64,000 bases of DNA, taken from NCBI RefSeq assembly GCF_003352465.1, contig NZ_CP031153.1:3682001-3746000 (forward strand). Direction: 5' to 3'. A model generated the notes under the pieces. That model was not told where the DNA came from. It searched no databases and worked only from the letters and a program-made list of their open reading frames with translations. Shown piece after piece: positions 10,769 through 19,141 of this stretch. This DNA is from Kordia sp. SMS9. GTDB taxonomy: Bacteria > Bacteroidota > Bacteroidia > Flavobacteriales > Flavobacteriaceae. Made by a program: the position numbers and the translations under genes. Within the stretch, counting starts at the first letter, position 1. The number at the start of each line of letters is the position of its first letter.

Positions 10769-11518
10769 TTATTGTTGTACAAATCTGCCATCCAAGCGCG
10801 CAGGAATGGTGTCAACACTTTTAAAATAATCAATCATGGCGTTTCTAATTTTATAATCTAACACCTCTAACGATTCGGGGTTTTTCAAGAAATTCATCCG
10901 ATCACCACCATTTTGCAAATAATCAGAAGTTACCACCGTGTATGTTTTGCCATCTTCAATCGGTTTTCCGTCAATCAATGCTTCTGTAACCTTGGCGTCT
11001 TTATCGAGTTTGATGGTCAAGCCAGAAATGGGATGCGCGCGTTTTGCTTCTGCTAAATACGCTACCATATTGTGCACATTCTCCGAAGTCAATTCTGCCA
11101 CAACAATTGAATTTTCAAAAGGCATTACATTAAAAGCGGTTCGTGTTTTTATCGGTCCTTGAGGAATTGGCGCGCGAATTCCACCGTGATTCAACAAGCA
11201 AACATCAATGCTTCTTCCAGTTCGTTTCTTGTACACAGGCTCACTTTGTGATTTTACCAAATCTGCCATGACATTTCCAATGGTTGTTTCTAACGCACCG
11301 TCATTCTTATGCATATCTTTGGGTGCATAACTCAGTACTTTGTTCATATCTTCTTCGATACGCTCACGAAAAGGCTTTATAAAATCTTCAATTTCCTGAT
11401 TCGCAGTTAACGAATCGTTGATATTGATACGTTTTCCTTCAATTTTGGAAACACGTTGTTTTTCTTGGGAACAAGAAACTGCTATCAAAATGGCAAGCAG
11501 CACAATAATTTTTCTCAT
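10769..11518 (-). CDS. 5'-nucleotidase C-terminal domain lipoprotein (split UshA-like)
   Basis: From the ATG at 11518 this gives 249 residues; an upstream in-frame ATG at 11623 would add 35 residues that hide the signal peptide, so the internal start is preferred. MRKIIVLLAILIAVSC is a lipoprotein signal with Cys16 in the lipobox. The body matches the 5'-nucleotidase C-terminal domain: LLNHGGIR, FNVMPFENSIVV, the ISGL strand and the conserved YTVVTSDYLQNGGD near the end, which binds the nucleotide base. It lacks a metallophosphatase domain; that is encoded 11 bp downstream. Gene order is thus the reverse of the domain order in fused enzymes. Confidence 0.9.
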   Translation of the reverse strand: MRKIIVLLAILIAVSCSQEKQRVSKIEGKRININDSLTANQEIEDFIKPFRERIEEDMNKVLSYAPKDMHKNDGALETTIGNVMADLVKSQSEPVYKKRTGRSIDVCLLNHGGIRAPIPQGPIKTRTAFNVMPFENSIVVAELTSENVHNMVAYLAEAKRAHPISGLTIKLDKDAKVTEALIDGKPIEDGKTYTVVTSDYLQNGGDRMNFLKNPESLEVLDYKIRNAMIDYFKSVDTIPARLDGRFVQQ

Positions 11519-11693
11519 AAACAGTAAAATATGCGGCAAATTATAAAAAATACAAGATACTGTCATTGCCAAACACACTAAATAATTGTAAAAACACACA
11601 CTTTTTTTGTGATTACTTGCCAAAAATCAACGCTCATTGTTAAAAAACGACGCTTACAAACTTATTTTTTTCTTCTCAAAAACTCCTTGTAAC

Positions 11694-11785
11694 TTCGTGA
11701 ATATCTAACGTTCACGAGGAAGAACTAGATTCATAAATTTTTAAAACGAAAGAGATGCATATTCATACATGCGTCTCTTTTTTAT
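11694..11785 (+). ncRNA. candidate small RNA with 5' hairpin and intrinsic terminator
   Basis: Between two divergent genes lie two stacked hairpins. The first pairs 11694-11702 with 11712-11720 (9 bp, one G-U). The second pairs 11750-11760 with 11770-11780 (11 bp, one G-U) and is followed by a T run, so it looks like an intrinsic terminator. No plus-strand gene precedes this terminator. A weak -7-like box (TATTTTTT, 11664-11671) lies upstream. This arrangement suggests a short transcript of roughly 90-110 nt. It could instead be a 5' leader or attenuator of the downstream DUF6913-type gene. Confidence 0.4.
11750..11785 (+). terminator. intrinsic terminator upstream of the DUF6913-type gene
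   Basis: An 11-bp stem (aaagagatgca / tgcgtctcttt, one G-U pair) with a 9-nt loop, followed by ttttta. It reads on the plus strand and lies inside the only possible N-terminal extension of the next gene, arguing for the later start codon. Confidence 0.65.
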
Positions 11786-11795
11786 GGAAAAAGAG

Positions 11796-11803
11796 TATTT
11801 TTG
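11796..11803 (+). promoter_or_regulatory. -7 box TATTTTTG before the DUF6913-dapA-channel genes
   Basis: A perfect TAnnTTTG match 21 bp upstream of the ATG at 11824. It probably drives the three closely spaced genes that follow. No clear -33 TTG was seen. Confidence 0.5.
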
Positions 11804-11823
11804 TCCAATATCAATTTCATTTC

Positions 11824-12333
11824 ATGTTTTTAAAAGGATTACAGCAGAAGTCTGCGAAGAAAGCACTTACGCAAAAGCTACACAAAACCACAACAAAAGA
11901 AGTGGAGGCTACACCGATTCAAACCATAGGATTGATTATAAATGCTGATATAACAGATAATGTTACGTACATTGTGCAAAGTTTGCAATTCAATGTTGCG
12001 GTAGACGTGTTGTATTATCATAAAAACGCACAAAAAAACCGCGAAGTAAACCATCCTGTTTTTTATGACAAAGATTTTGGTTGGAAAGGAAAAGCAAAAA
12101 CGGAAGAATTAGCGCAATTTTTAAGCAAACCTTTCGACTTACTCATCAGTTATTACAGTGATAATATAGTAGCATTACAATTAGCATCTGGCTTGCAAGC
12201 GGCAACGTTTAAAGTTGGTATTACAGGCTGCGATCAAAAAATACATGACGTCATCATTCAAACAAAAGAAGAAGACATTGCCACATTTGCAAAAGAATTA
12301 CATAGATATTTACAGATACTTAATAAATTATAA
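11824..12333 (+). CDS. conserved flavobacterial protein, DUF6913-type
   Basis: A 169-residue soluble protein starting [15 protein letters not shown]. The upstream alternative start at 11755 is rejected because it would cross a terminator hairpin and a promoter box. The body has alternating strands and helices ([45 protein letters not shown]), giving a small alpha/beta fold. I recognise it as the DUF6913 family often found beside dapA in Flavobacteria; that is from memory. No catalytic motif is evident. It ends 2 bp before the dapA start codon, so it is co-transcribed and possibly translationally coupled with dapA. Confidence 0.75.
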   Translation: MFLKGLQQKSAKKALTQKLHKTTTKEVEATPIQTIGLIINADITDNVTYIVQSLQFNVAVDVLYYHKNAQKNREVNHPVFYDKDFGWKGKAKTEELAQFLSKPFDLLISYYSDNIVALQLASGLQAATFKVGITGCDQKIHDVIIQTKEEDIATFAKELHRYLQILNKL

Positions 12334-12335
12334 TA

Positions 12336-13217
12336 ATGAAGAAATTCATCGGAACTGGCGTTGCGTTGGTAACTCCTTTTAAAGAAGACACTTCGGTAGA
12401 TACAGTTGCATTGACAAACATTGTAGAACATGTCATTGAAGGCGGCATAGAATATTTAGTGGTTATGGGGACCACTGCGGAAAATGCGGTGTTGACAAAC
12501 GACGAAAAACAAGTGGTGATTGATACGGTGGTAAAAGCTAACAACAAACGTTTGCCGATCGTTTTAGGTATTGGCGGAAACAATACGGCAGCGGTTGTAC
12601 ATGAATTAAAAACGAGAGATGTAAGTGATATTGATGCGATTCTTTCGGTATCACCCTATTATAATAAACCTACACAAGAAGGCATTTACCAGCATTTTAA
12701 AGCAGTAGCAGAAGCCACTACAAAACCAATCATAGTGTATAATGTGCCAGGAAGAACGGCAAGCAATATTTTGCCAGAAACGATTGTAAAGTTGGCAACT
12801 GATTTTAAAAATATCATTGCTGTGAAAGAAGCCGCTGGTGATATTGTACAAGCGATGCGATTGATAAAAGATACACCCGAAAATTTCTTGGTCATTTCGG
12901 GAGATGATATGATTACCTTGCCCATGGTACAAGCTGGTGGTGCAGGCGTTATTTCTGTGATTGGTCAAGGATATCCTAAAGAATTTTCGGAAATGGTGCG
13001 CTTAGGATTGGCAGGAAACGGACAAGAAGCCAATGCGTTGCATTACAAACTGATGCCCGCCATTGATTTCATTTTTGAAGAAGGAAATCCTGCGGGAATC
13101 AAATCGGTTTTTGAAATCTTGAAACTTTCTACAGCAACGGTACGTTTGCCTTTGGTAGAAGCATCTACAGCACTCAAAGAAAAGTTACGTACATTTACGG
13201 AAGCATTGAATTCGTAA
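12336..13217 (+). CDS. dapA: 4-hydroxy-tetrahydrodipicolinate synthase
   Basis: A 293-residue class I aldolase (TIM barrel) that condenses pyruvate with aspartate semialdehyde in lysine and diaminopimelate synthesis. Expected residues are present: Thr46-Thr47 in GTTAEN, Tyr109 in SVSPYYNKP, Tyr135 and Arg140 in YNVPGRT, and the Schiff-base Lys164 in AVKEAAGD. The GTTAEN motif differs from the GTTGES seen in E. coli, with Glu49-Asn50 in place of Glu-Ser. Length is standard. It follows a DUF6913-type gene by 2 bp and precedes a potassium channel gene by 9 bp, so the three form an operon. Confidence 0.97.
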   Translation: MKKFIGTGVALVTPFKEDTSVDTVALTNIVEHVIEGGIEYLVVMGTTAENAVLTNDEKQVVIDTVVKANNKRLPIVLGIGGNNTAAVVHELKTRDVSDIDAILSVSPYYNKPTQEGIYQHFKAVAEATTKPIIVYNVPGRTASNILPETIVKLATDFKNIIAVKEAAGDIVQAMRLIKDTPENFLVISGDDMITLPMVQAGGAGVISVIGQGYPKEFSEMVRLGLAGNGQEANALHYKLMPAIDFIFEEGNPAGIKSVFEILKLSTATVRLPLVEASTALKEKLRTFTEALNS

Positions 13218-13226
13218 AAAATTTGA

Positions 13227-14144
13227 ATGGCAAAAAAAGTAAAAGATCCTGGATTAGGAGAACAATCAATCACATCTGCAAGACGAATTGTTAACAAAGA
13301 CGGTTCGTTCAATATAAAACACTTAAATGGTAAGACGGGAATCTCTGCGCTATATGCGTATTTGGTAGATATTAGTTGGGCGCGTTTTTTCTTGTTGGTT
13401 TTCTTGGTGTATTTTGTCATCAACATGGCGTTTGCTATGGTATATGTGACAATTGGTGTGGAATATATTTCGGTAGCACCCAAAAACTTTTTTGCGGATT
13501 TTGTAAATGCCTTTTTCTTTTCTTCACAAACCATTACTACGTTGGGATATGGAGCCATGGCACCCACAAGCATTTTGGCGGGAATTGTGTCTAGTTTTCA
13601 AGCGGTTGCTGGATTGTTGAGCTTTTCATTCGTAACAGGATTGTTGTACGGACGTTTTTCAAAACCCAAAGCGTCTATCCAATTTAGTGAAAATATCATC
13701 TATCGTGATTTTAAAGAAGGAAAAGCCTTGATGTTTCGCTTGATGAATAGTAAAAAAGATGTCATGATCAATCCGCGCGTTAAAGTCACGTTAGCAATCA
13801 CCGAAGATGATGAAAAACAAGGATATCGCCGTAATTTTTATCAGTTAGCCCTAGAAAGAGATCACATTACGTATTTGCCAACTACGTGGACTTTGGTACA
13901 TGAAATAGACAAAGACTCGCCTTTATATAAATTTTCTTCAAGCGAATTAAAAAAGCTAAATGGCGAATTCCTAATCATGGTTTCTTATTACGACGAAGCG
14001 TTCAATGAAGAAGTATATAAACTCCATTCTTATACTTTTGAAGAATTATTGATGAATGTTGCCTTTGAAAAATCATTTTATTTTGATGAGGAAGGGTATA
14101 CGGTGTTAGATCATCACAGAATAAGTCGTACGGAGAAGATGTAG
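13227..14144 (+). CDS. inward-rectifier (Kir/KirBac-like) potassium channel
   Basis: A 305-residue channel subunit. Two membrane helices (about 53-75 and 112-132) flank a pore loop with TLGYGAM, the K+ selectivity filter. The long C-terminal part (from about 150) begins ASIQFSENIIYRDFKEGKALMFRLMN, matching the cytoplasmic immunoglobulin-like domain of Kir channels. The N-terminal 45 residues contain a basic/amphipathic stretch as expected for the slide helix. It is the last gene of the DUF6913-dapA operon. A large repeat-rich spacer follows, with no obvious terminator hairpin. Confidence 0.92.
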   Translation: MAKKVKDPGLGEQSITSARRIVNKDGSFNIKHLNGKTGISALYAYLVDISWARFFLLVFLVYFVINMAFAMVYVTIGVEYISVAPKNFFADFVNAFFFSSQTITTLGYGAMAPTSILAGIVSSFQAVAGLLSFSFVTGLLYGRFSKPKASIQFSENIIYRDFKEGKALMFRLMNSKKDVMINPRVKVTLAITEDDEKQGYRRNFYQLALERDHITYLPTTWTLVHEIDKDSPLYKFSSSELKKLNGEFLIMVSYYDEAFNEEVYKLHSYTFEELLMNVAFEKSFYFDEEGYTVLDHHRISRTEKM

Positions 14145-14148
14145 ACTT

Positions 14149-14520
14149 GACCGCTATCGCTATTAGATATTAGACCGCTATCGCTGTTAGATTGTTAGAC
14201 TCTTTCATACAATGTTCGCATTTTCTTTGAAACTTCATTTTCAAATTGAAGAATTTTCAAATTGACACATTGGGTTAGACTCGCTTTACTTTTAGATTTT
14301 TAGACCGCTATCGCTGTTAGATTTTAGACTCTTTCATGCAATGTTCACGTTTTCTTTGAAACTTCATTTTCAAATTGAAGAATTTTCAAATTGACACATT
14401 GGGTTGGACTCGCTTTGCTTTTAGATTTTTAGACCGCTATCGCTATTAGATATTAGATCGCTGTTAGATTGTTAGACTCTTTCATACAATGTTCGCGTTT
14501 TCTTTGAAACTTCATTTTCA
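14149..14520. repeat. about 130-bp tandem direct repeat, 2.7 copies
   Basis: Copies begin with tagaccgctatcgct at 14171 and 14301, and a shorter third at 14430; a fragment precedes the first. Each unit runs through gttagactctttcat, caatgttc, tttctttgaaacttcatttt and ttgacacattgggtt. Copies differ by only a few bases. The spacer (14145-14577) contains no gene. It separates the Kir channel from the HNH/ATPase cassette. Confidence 0.9.
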
Positions 14521-14539
14521 AATCATCAAATCATCAAAT
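14513..14539. repeat. left arm of 27-bp inverted repeat flanking the HNH/ATPase cassette
   Basis: This 27-bp stretch (starting cattttcaaatcatc) is the exact reverse complement of 18027-18053 on the other side of the two-gene cassette. It is part of an (aaatcatc)-rich simple repeat at 14517-14567, so the identity could reflect simple-sequence origin. Confidence 0.7.
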
Positions 14540-14577
14540 CATCAAATCACCAAATCATCAAATCAACAATAAAAAAC

Positions 14578-15633
14578 TTACTCCAACAAACTCTCAATAG
14601 TCAATCCTAATCGTTGCAACTGTGGGAAATTTTTAAAATCTTCTAGCAGCATTTTTTTAAAACTTAGAAAATCGGAGGTTTTTTTCATTTTTGATTGAAA
14701 TCGTTTTTTTTGAAACTTAAATTTTTCTATTTCTTCAGAAGTATCTTCGCCCGCGTTTTTCTTTCGTGAAAAGGCTTCAATACTATCTAAAAGTCCCATG
14801 AAAATAGATTTTAAGTCCAAACCAGCTTCCATACGATCTGCCACTAATTTTGTTCTGTTTAAGCCATACAACGCAATTGAGATTTCCCCTTTTTTGCTAG
14901 GCTGTGCATTTTCTTGAATTTTAGCTCTTACAATACCTACATCTTTTTCTTCTTTTACAGGAAATACAAAATGATCGTCGGGATCATCGGCACACGGATC
15001 AACAATTAATAAGATCGCTTTTTCAGTTTCTAAATTTTGGTTGTGCGAACGTATGCGTTTGGTTTCTTCGGCAATGGGAAAACGATTTTTCTTCCCAAGT
15101 GGTTTTAGTCCTTCCACATTTGGTTGGTCTAAATTACTTTTTCGATTGCAAAGAATACACGACCACAATAAATTGTGCCAATCGGCGGCAAGCCAATAAT
15201 AGCCAGGTTCAATCAGTTTTTCGTCAATTCCATCTTTAAAAGGATTGAATGCTTTTTTTGGTCTAAAATGTTCAATGTCTGCAGTACTATTTCCTAAAAA
15301 AACACTGTCACAATATGCACATTTATCATTGAAGAGTGTACGGATATGTTCTCTTAATTCTTTGTTCTTATACACCGTAAAGCTAGGTACTTTTTTGTCT
15401 TTATTTTTAAAATTCTCAGGATCTGCATAATAGTTGATCGCTTCTAAAGTTTCTTCTTCGGCTTTGGTAAATTTTTCGTTTTCATCTTTCAATCGCGCCA
15501 CAAAATCTGGAAAATGGACTGCATTTTCATCAATCAATTTCAAAAGGTTGGCGCGCAATTCTGGAGCGAGTGATTCGCTCTTTTCTGCATATATTTTGAT
15601 ATTTGGAATCTTAGGACGATTAATTTTTATCAT
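14578..15633 (-). CDS. HNH endonuclease-like protein, PtuB/TIGR02646-type
   Basis: A 351-residue protein with a zinc-binding HNH core: CAYC (Cys105, Cys108), ADIEHFRPK (His122), then GYYWLAADWHNLLWSCILCN (Cys159, Cys162). This layout matches the HNH proteins of Septu systems and those tied to retrons (PtuB, TIGR02646). The second half (about 190-351) is helical and basic, without a recognised domain. The gene begins 23 bp after the stop of the HNH-ATPase gene and is clearly in its operon. Its HNH core is visibly paralogous to the N-terminal domain of that partner. The likely role is nucleic-acid cleavage in anti-phage defence; this is inferred from family and context. Confidence 0.85.
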   Translation of the reverse strand: MIKINRPKIPNIKIYAEKSESLAPELRANLLKLIDENAVHFPDFVARLKDENEKFTKAEEETLEAINYYADPENFKNKDKKVPSFTVYKNKELREHIRTLFNDKCAYCDSVFLGNSTADIEHFRPKKAFNPFKDGIDEKLIEPGYYWLAADWHNLLWSCILCNRKSNLDQPNVEGLKPLGKKNRFPIAEETKRIRSHNQNLETEKAILLIVDPCADDPDDHFVFPVKEEKDVGIVRAKIQENAQPSKKGEISIALYGLNRTKLVADRMEAGLDLKSIFMGLLDSIEAFSRKKNAGEDTSEEIEKFKFQKKRFQSKMKKTSDFLSFKKMLLEDFKNFPQLQRLGLTIESLLE

Positions 15634-15656
15634 GGCAAATAGTTCTCATTAACACG

Positions 15657-17879
15657 TTACGATTTCCAAAGTTCTTGCACAGCTGATAAGGTGTCATCTG
15701 AAAGCTTCTCTAGATTGCTTGGTTTTTCATTCTTCTTATAAAACTCATACTTTTCCTTTACGATTTTATATTCCTGCGTATTCAATAAAGTTTCGCCCAA
15801 TAACAAATCGGGTTTTAATTGTGCTTCCAAATCGCTCATTTCGTCGTCTTCCTCTGGCGTTCTTGAATTCATAGCTCTTAGTTCAAAATAGCGATTAAAT
15901 TCAGCTTCTAATTCTGGATCCATCGTAGAACTTAAACCAAATACGGACGTTAAAATTTGACCAATACGCAATTCGCGCGGATTCGGAAGTTCGGTGATGA
16001 CTTCTACATGTTTGTCAGCATCACGTCGCATCAAAATAACTTCTCCTTGATCCAAGCCACGTAAACATAAAGGTTGGTGTGTAGAAGCGATGAATTGCAT
16101 GTTTTTAAATGCATTGCGAATGCTACTTACAATGCGCATTTTCCATTGCGGATGTAAATGTGCGCCAATTTCATCAATAATAACAATTCCTCTAGCTTCG
16201 TCTGGGTTTTCCCAAAAATTCATGACCAATTGTAAAATATCGGTTGTCAATGCCATGACAGATTGGTAGCCATCACTTAAATCTTTGAAGGTTTCTAAAT
16301 GATTATTGACGTATATTTTGACTTCGGTTTCGGTTCTTTTAATTTCTTTATCGTCTGGAATGCGCAACAAATCTTTGATAATAATCGCAGCTCTTCGGAA
16401 CAATTTTTCATCTAAGTTTAACAACCATTGTTCCGCATTTCCAAGTGGAACAAACGGATTGAAAAGATTGTCAACTTTATTAAGTTTATTGATAATATTT
16501 GTTGCTTCATGTTTGGAACCTCTTGGGAGCAAGCGTGTAGCTCCATATCCTAATAAGAAAGTAGGAGAGGACCAAACGTCACTCTGAATGTTTTTATCTG
16601 ACAACGGCAACGAAATGGAAACACTTTCTTCAAGCATATTGGTAAAGGTCACCGAATCTTTTTTCAGTTCTAAGATTCTAGGGTTTTTACTTCCAGTCAT
16701 CCACACTTTAATGGTCGCTTTTGATTCATGGTGTTTTATAAAACTCGTCGGATCAATCAAATCCATTCGAATCATATTCTGAAAATAATCAATATCGCAT
16801 AAATTCATGCACAAGGACTTTAGCACCGTACTTTTCCCCGTACCATTTTCACCTAACAACATCAGCCATAATACAAAAGAACCTTCATCATTGACCAAAT
16901 TAAATTCTTGATTCTCATAGGTTTTTACATTTGTCAATTCAATTTTAGCGACAAAATGCTCTTTCAACATGTACATGGAACTCTTTTCAGTTTCTTGATA
17001 CATGTTGCTACTTTCTACTTTTTGAGTAAAGTCTTCATATTCTTTGGTGACAGCACGTTTTTCCTCGTCACTGTAGGTTTTGGTATGCTTAAAACGTTTG
17101 TTGTCAATACGATCAGCTCCAAATTCTTTTAAAAATGCCAACACATATTGCCTTTTAATTCCCGCATATTCTTCAGAGCTAGCCGTCATTTTTTGCAAAG
17201 TTTCAATTTCTGATTTCAAGAGTTGTTCATCTTTTACATCAGCATTCATCATGCTATTAATTCTTGAAATACTAGCTTTTACAGCTCGCACTTCATTTTC
17301 ACGCGCATACACCAGTGGTTTTCTATTCAAATTTAACAATAGGATAGACGCTTTTCCTCTTTCTGTTTTAGAAACAATAGTTCCATCATCCGTATACATA
17401 AAATGATCTTCAGGATAGTCAATACAAGGATTTAATACTAAAGGCTCTTCTTTGGTAAGATCATCTTCTGAGGTAAACACTCTTTGTGTTTCATCTTTAA
17501 TTGGGAAGTGATTCTTCTTTTTTACATTGCAATTTCGACAAGAAATTAACAAATTATCCCAATCATTAACCAACCACCAATATCCTGTATGATCGGAAGA
17601 TTCTGCAACGCCACCTTTAGGTCGATAATGTTCCAAGTCTCCTGCAAATGTGGTCATTATAGAACTTTCGCAATATGCACATTTTCCATGGAAAAGTTCT
17701 TGCAAGGTCTTTCTGATAGATCTGTCTAGATAATTTTTGAAGCGAAATCTTCGTTGTCCTCTTGAATGTTCAGCATATTCAAAAAAAGCTTTGGCTTCTT
17801 CTAGCTCTCTTATTACTCTTTTATTATTAGGAAGAAGTGCCTCTGGAATTTGTACTGAAGTACGATCTATGTGAATCAT
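15657..17879 (-). CDS. HNH nuclease-AAA/ABC ATPase fusion, PtuA/PtuB-like
   Basis: A 740-residue fusion. Residues 1-200 hold an HNH domain: CAYC (Cys67, Cys70), GDLEHYRPK (His84), GYWWLVNDWDNLLISCRNCN (Cys114, Cys117). A linker (200-305) leads to an SMC/ABC-type ATPase: Walker A GENGTGKS (343-350), signature-like LSDGYQS (534-540), Walker B VIIDE ending at Glu570 followed by GAHLHPQWK, and the H-loop STHQP (His601). The ATPase resembles PtuA of Septu and OLD-like nucleases' ATPase halves, but no Toprim is visible. In classic Septu, the ATPase and HNH are separate genes; here they are fused and a second HNH gene follows. All catalytic motifs look intact. Defence function is an inference. Confidence 0.88.
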   Translation of the reverse strand: MIHIDRTSVQIPEALLPNNKRVIRELEEAKAFFEYAEHSRGQRRFRFKNYLDRSIRKTLQELFHGKCAYCESSIMTTFAGDLEHYRPKGGVAESSDHTGYWWLVNDWDNLLISCRNCNVKKKNHFPIKDETQRVFTSEDDLTKEEPLVLNPCIDYPEDHFMYTDDGTIVSKTERGKASILLLNLNRKPLVYARENEVRAVKASISRINSMMNADVKDEQLLKSEIETLQKMTASSEEYAGIKRQYVLAFLKEFGADRIDNKRFKHTKTYSDEEKRAVTKEYEDFTQKVESSNMYQETEKSSMYMLKEHFVAKIELTNVKTYENQEFNLVNDEGSFVLWLMLLGENGTGKSTVLKSLCMNLCDIDYFQNMIRMDLIDPTSFIKHHESKATIKVWMTGSKNPRILELKKDSVTFTNMLEESVSISLPLSDKNIQSDVWSSPTFLLGYGATRLLPRGSKHEATNIINKLNKVDNLFNPFVPLGNAEQWLLNLDEKLFRRAAIIIKDLLRIPDDKEIKRTETEVKIYVNNHLETFKDLSDGYQSVMALTTDILQLVMNFWENPDEARGIVIIDEIGAHLHPQWKMRIVSSIRNAFKNMQFIASTHQPLCLRGLDQGEVILMRRDADKHVEVITELPNPRELRIGQILTSVFGLSSTMDPELEAEFNRYFELRAMNSRTPEEDDEMSDLEAQLKPDLLLGETLLNTQEYKIVKEKYEFYKKNEKPSNLEKLSDDTLSAVQELWKS

Positions 17880-18317
17880 TACACTAGGAGTAAATGGTTA
17901 ATAAGCTTTTAAGAATCTCTTAAAACTACAAATTTTTCTGACGAAAACAAAGACCTGTGGGAGATTTGAATTTGGTTTTATTTGTTGATTGTCAATATGT
18001 TTACCTGTTAATTTGATAATTTGATAATTTGATGATTTGATGATTTGAAAATGTGTGGATTTGAAAATGAGTTAACGAGAACCTTGTAAGCAATATACCA
18101 AAATACCAATTACACAACATCGAGTCTAACAAGTCTAAAAGGCAAAGTTGCTCTCAAAACAAAGCGGTCTAACAGCACCAAAGGTCTAACCCTGAAGCAA
18201 TCCGTGCGCATAGCCAACTCACAAAAAAGTTAAAACTATGATAAAGAATACGAAAAACAGATTTGTACTGTTATTTTAGCGGTCTTAAAAATGTTTTCAT
18301 AATACATAATAAATACC
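17880..18317. other. gene-free spacer upstream of the HNH/ATPase operon
   Basis: The spacer between divergent genes holds (a/g)atttgat simple repeats at 18009-18064 and words such as gtctaac and agcggtctaac at 18124-18190. In reverse complement these resemble the tagaccgct/gttagac words of the spacer beyond the cassette. No gene or convincing hairpin was seen. The promoters of both divergent transcripts must lie here. Confidence 0.6.
18027..18053. repeat. right arm of 27-bp inverted repeat flanking the HNH/ATPase cassette
   Basis: Exact reverse complement of 14513-14539 (begins atttgatgatttgatg, ends gaaaatg). The arms enclose both cassette genes. They are low-complexity, so an independent origin is possible. 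Confidence 0.7.
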
Positions 18318-18325
18318 TATTTTTG
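18318..18325 (+). promoter_or_regulatory. -7 box TATTTTTG before bamD
   Basis: A perfect TAnnTTTG match ending 4 bp before the ATG at 18330, so the transcript would have almost no leader unless translation begins at the second Met (18342). No Shine-Dalgarno is present. Confidence 0.5.
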
Positions 18326-18329
18326 CCAG

Positions 18330-19136
18330 ATGTTTAAAAAGATGCCAAAATTTCTATACCTAATTTTAGCGGTTGCAACACTTGCTTCTTGTAGCGAATA
18401 CCAAAAAGCACTAAAGTCGGAAGATACGAAAGTAAAATACGAACTTGCAGAACGTTTGTACAATGAAAAAAAGTTCAAAAAATCGAGTAGACTTTTTGAG
18501 CAAATTGTACCAAAATATAGAGGGAAGCCACAAGGGGAACGCGTTACATTTTTGTACGGACGTTCGCTGTTTGAAACAGAACAATACATTATATCGGGAT
18601 ATCAATTTGAGCGTTTTGTACGTTCATATCCTAAAAGTGATAGCTTGCAAGTAGCTTCTTTTTATGAAGCAAAAAGTTATTATATGCAATCGCCTCGTTA
18701 CAGCATTGATCAACGCGAAACAATCACAGCCATCAACAAATTACAAGGATTTATCAATAACTATCCAGATTCTGAATTGTTAGATCAAGCCAATGTAATG
18801 GTAGACGAATTGACTACTAAAATTGAAAAGAAAGCCTACGAAATTGCAAAACAATACAATACGATTTCCGATTTCAAAGCTTCTATCAAAGCAACAGAAA
18901 ACTTTTTGTCCGACTATCCAGGAACAAAATTTAGAGAAGATGCAATGTATTTAAGACTAGATGCAATGTATAATTTGGCAGTACGAAGCTTTCAATCACT
19001 GATGGAAGAACGTTTCAATGATGCCGCATCAGCTTATAAAACGTTGGTAAAGTTTTATCCAGAATCAAAATACAGAGAAGAAGCTGACAAATTGATGGCT
19101 TCTATCACAGAAGAATTATCAAAAATTTCAAAATAA
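18330..19136 (+). CDS. bamD: outer membrane assembly lipoprotein BamD
   Basis: A 268-residue periplasmic lipoprotein of the BAM complex, which inserts beta-barrels in the outer membrane. The signal is hydrophobic (FLYLILAVATLASC) with the lipobox Cys at about residue 21. Five TPR-like helical pairs follow, including AERLYNEKKFKKSSRLFEQI, GYQFERFVRSYPKSD and NDAASAYKTLVKFYPESKYR. Length matches BamD (about 245-280). A second Met (residue 5, 18342) could also be the start. The gene leads a compact run with rpoZ, coaBC and porD, a common Flavobacteria arrangement. Confidence 0.93.
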   Translation: MFKKMPKFLYLILAVATLASCSEYQKALKSEDTKVKYELAERLYNEKKFKKSSRLFEQIVPKYRGKPQGERVTFLYGRSLFETEQYIISGYQFERFVRSYPKSDSLQVASFYEAKSYYMQSPRYSIDQRETITAINKLQGFINNYPDSELLDQANVMVDELTTKIEKKAYEIAKQYNTISDFKASIKATENFLSDYPGTKFREDAMYLRLDAMYNLAVRSFQSLMEERFNDAASAYKTLVKFYPESKYREEADKLMASITEELSKISK

Positions 19137-19141
19137 CAAAT

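Noticed and set aside
9840..11518. Frameshifted or broken ushA gene
   Set aside because: The halves are in reversed order, each with its own export signal and start, so this is a genuine two-gene arrangement.
11755..11823. N-terminal extension of the DUF6913-type protein
   Set aside because: The extension would cross a terminator hairpin and the -7 box; the ATG at 11824 fits better.
14517..14567. Possible CRISPR-like or iteron array of aaatcatc units
   Set aside because: The unit is 8 bp without spacers; it is a simple repeat, and no replication initiator gene is present.
14578..17879. Retron with HNH/ATPase effectors
   Set aside because: No reverse transcriptase gene or msr/msd-like region was found on either side.
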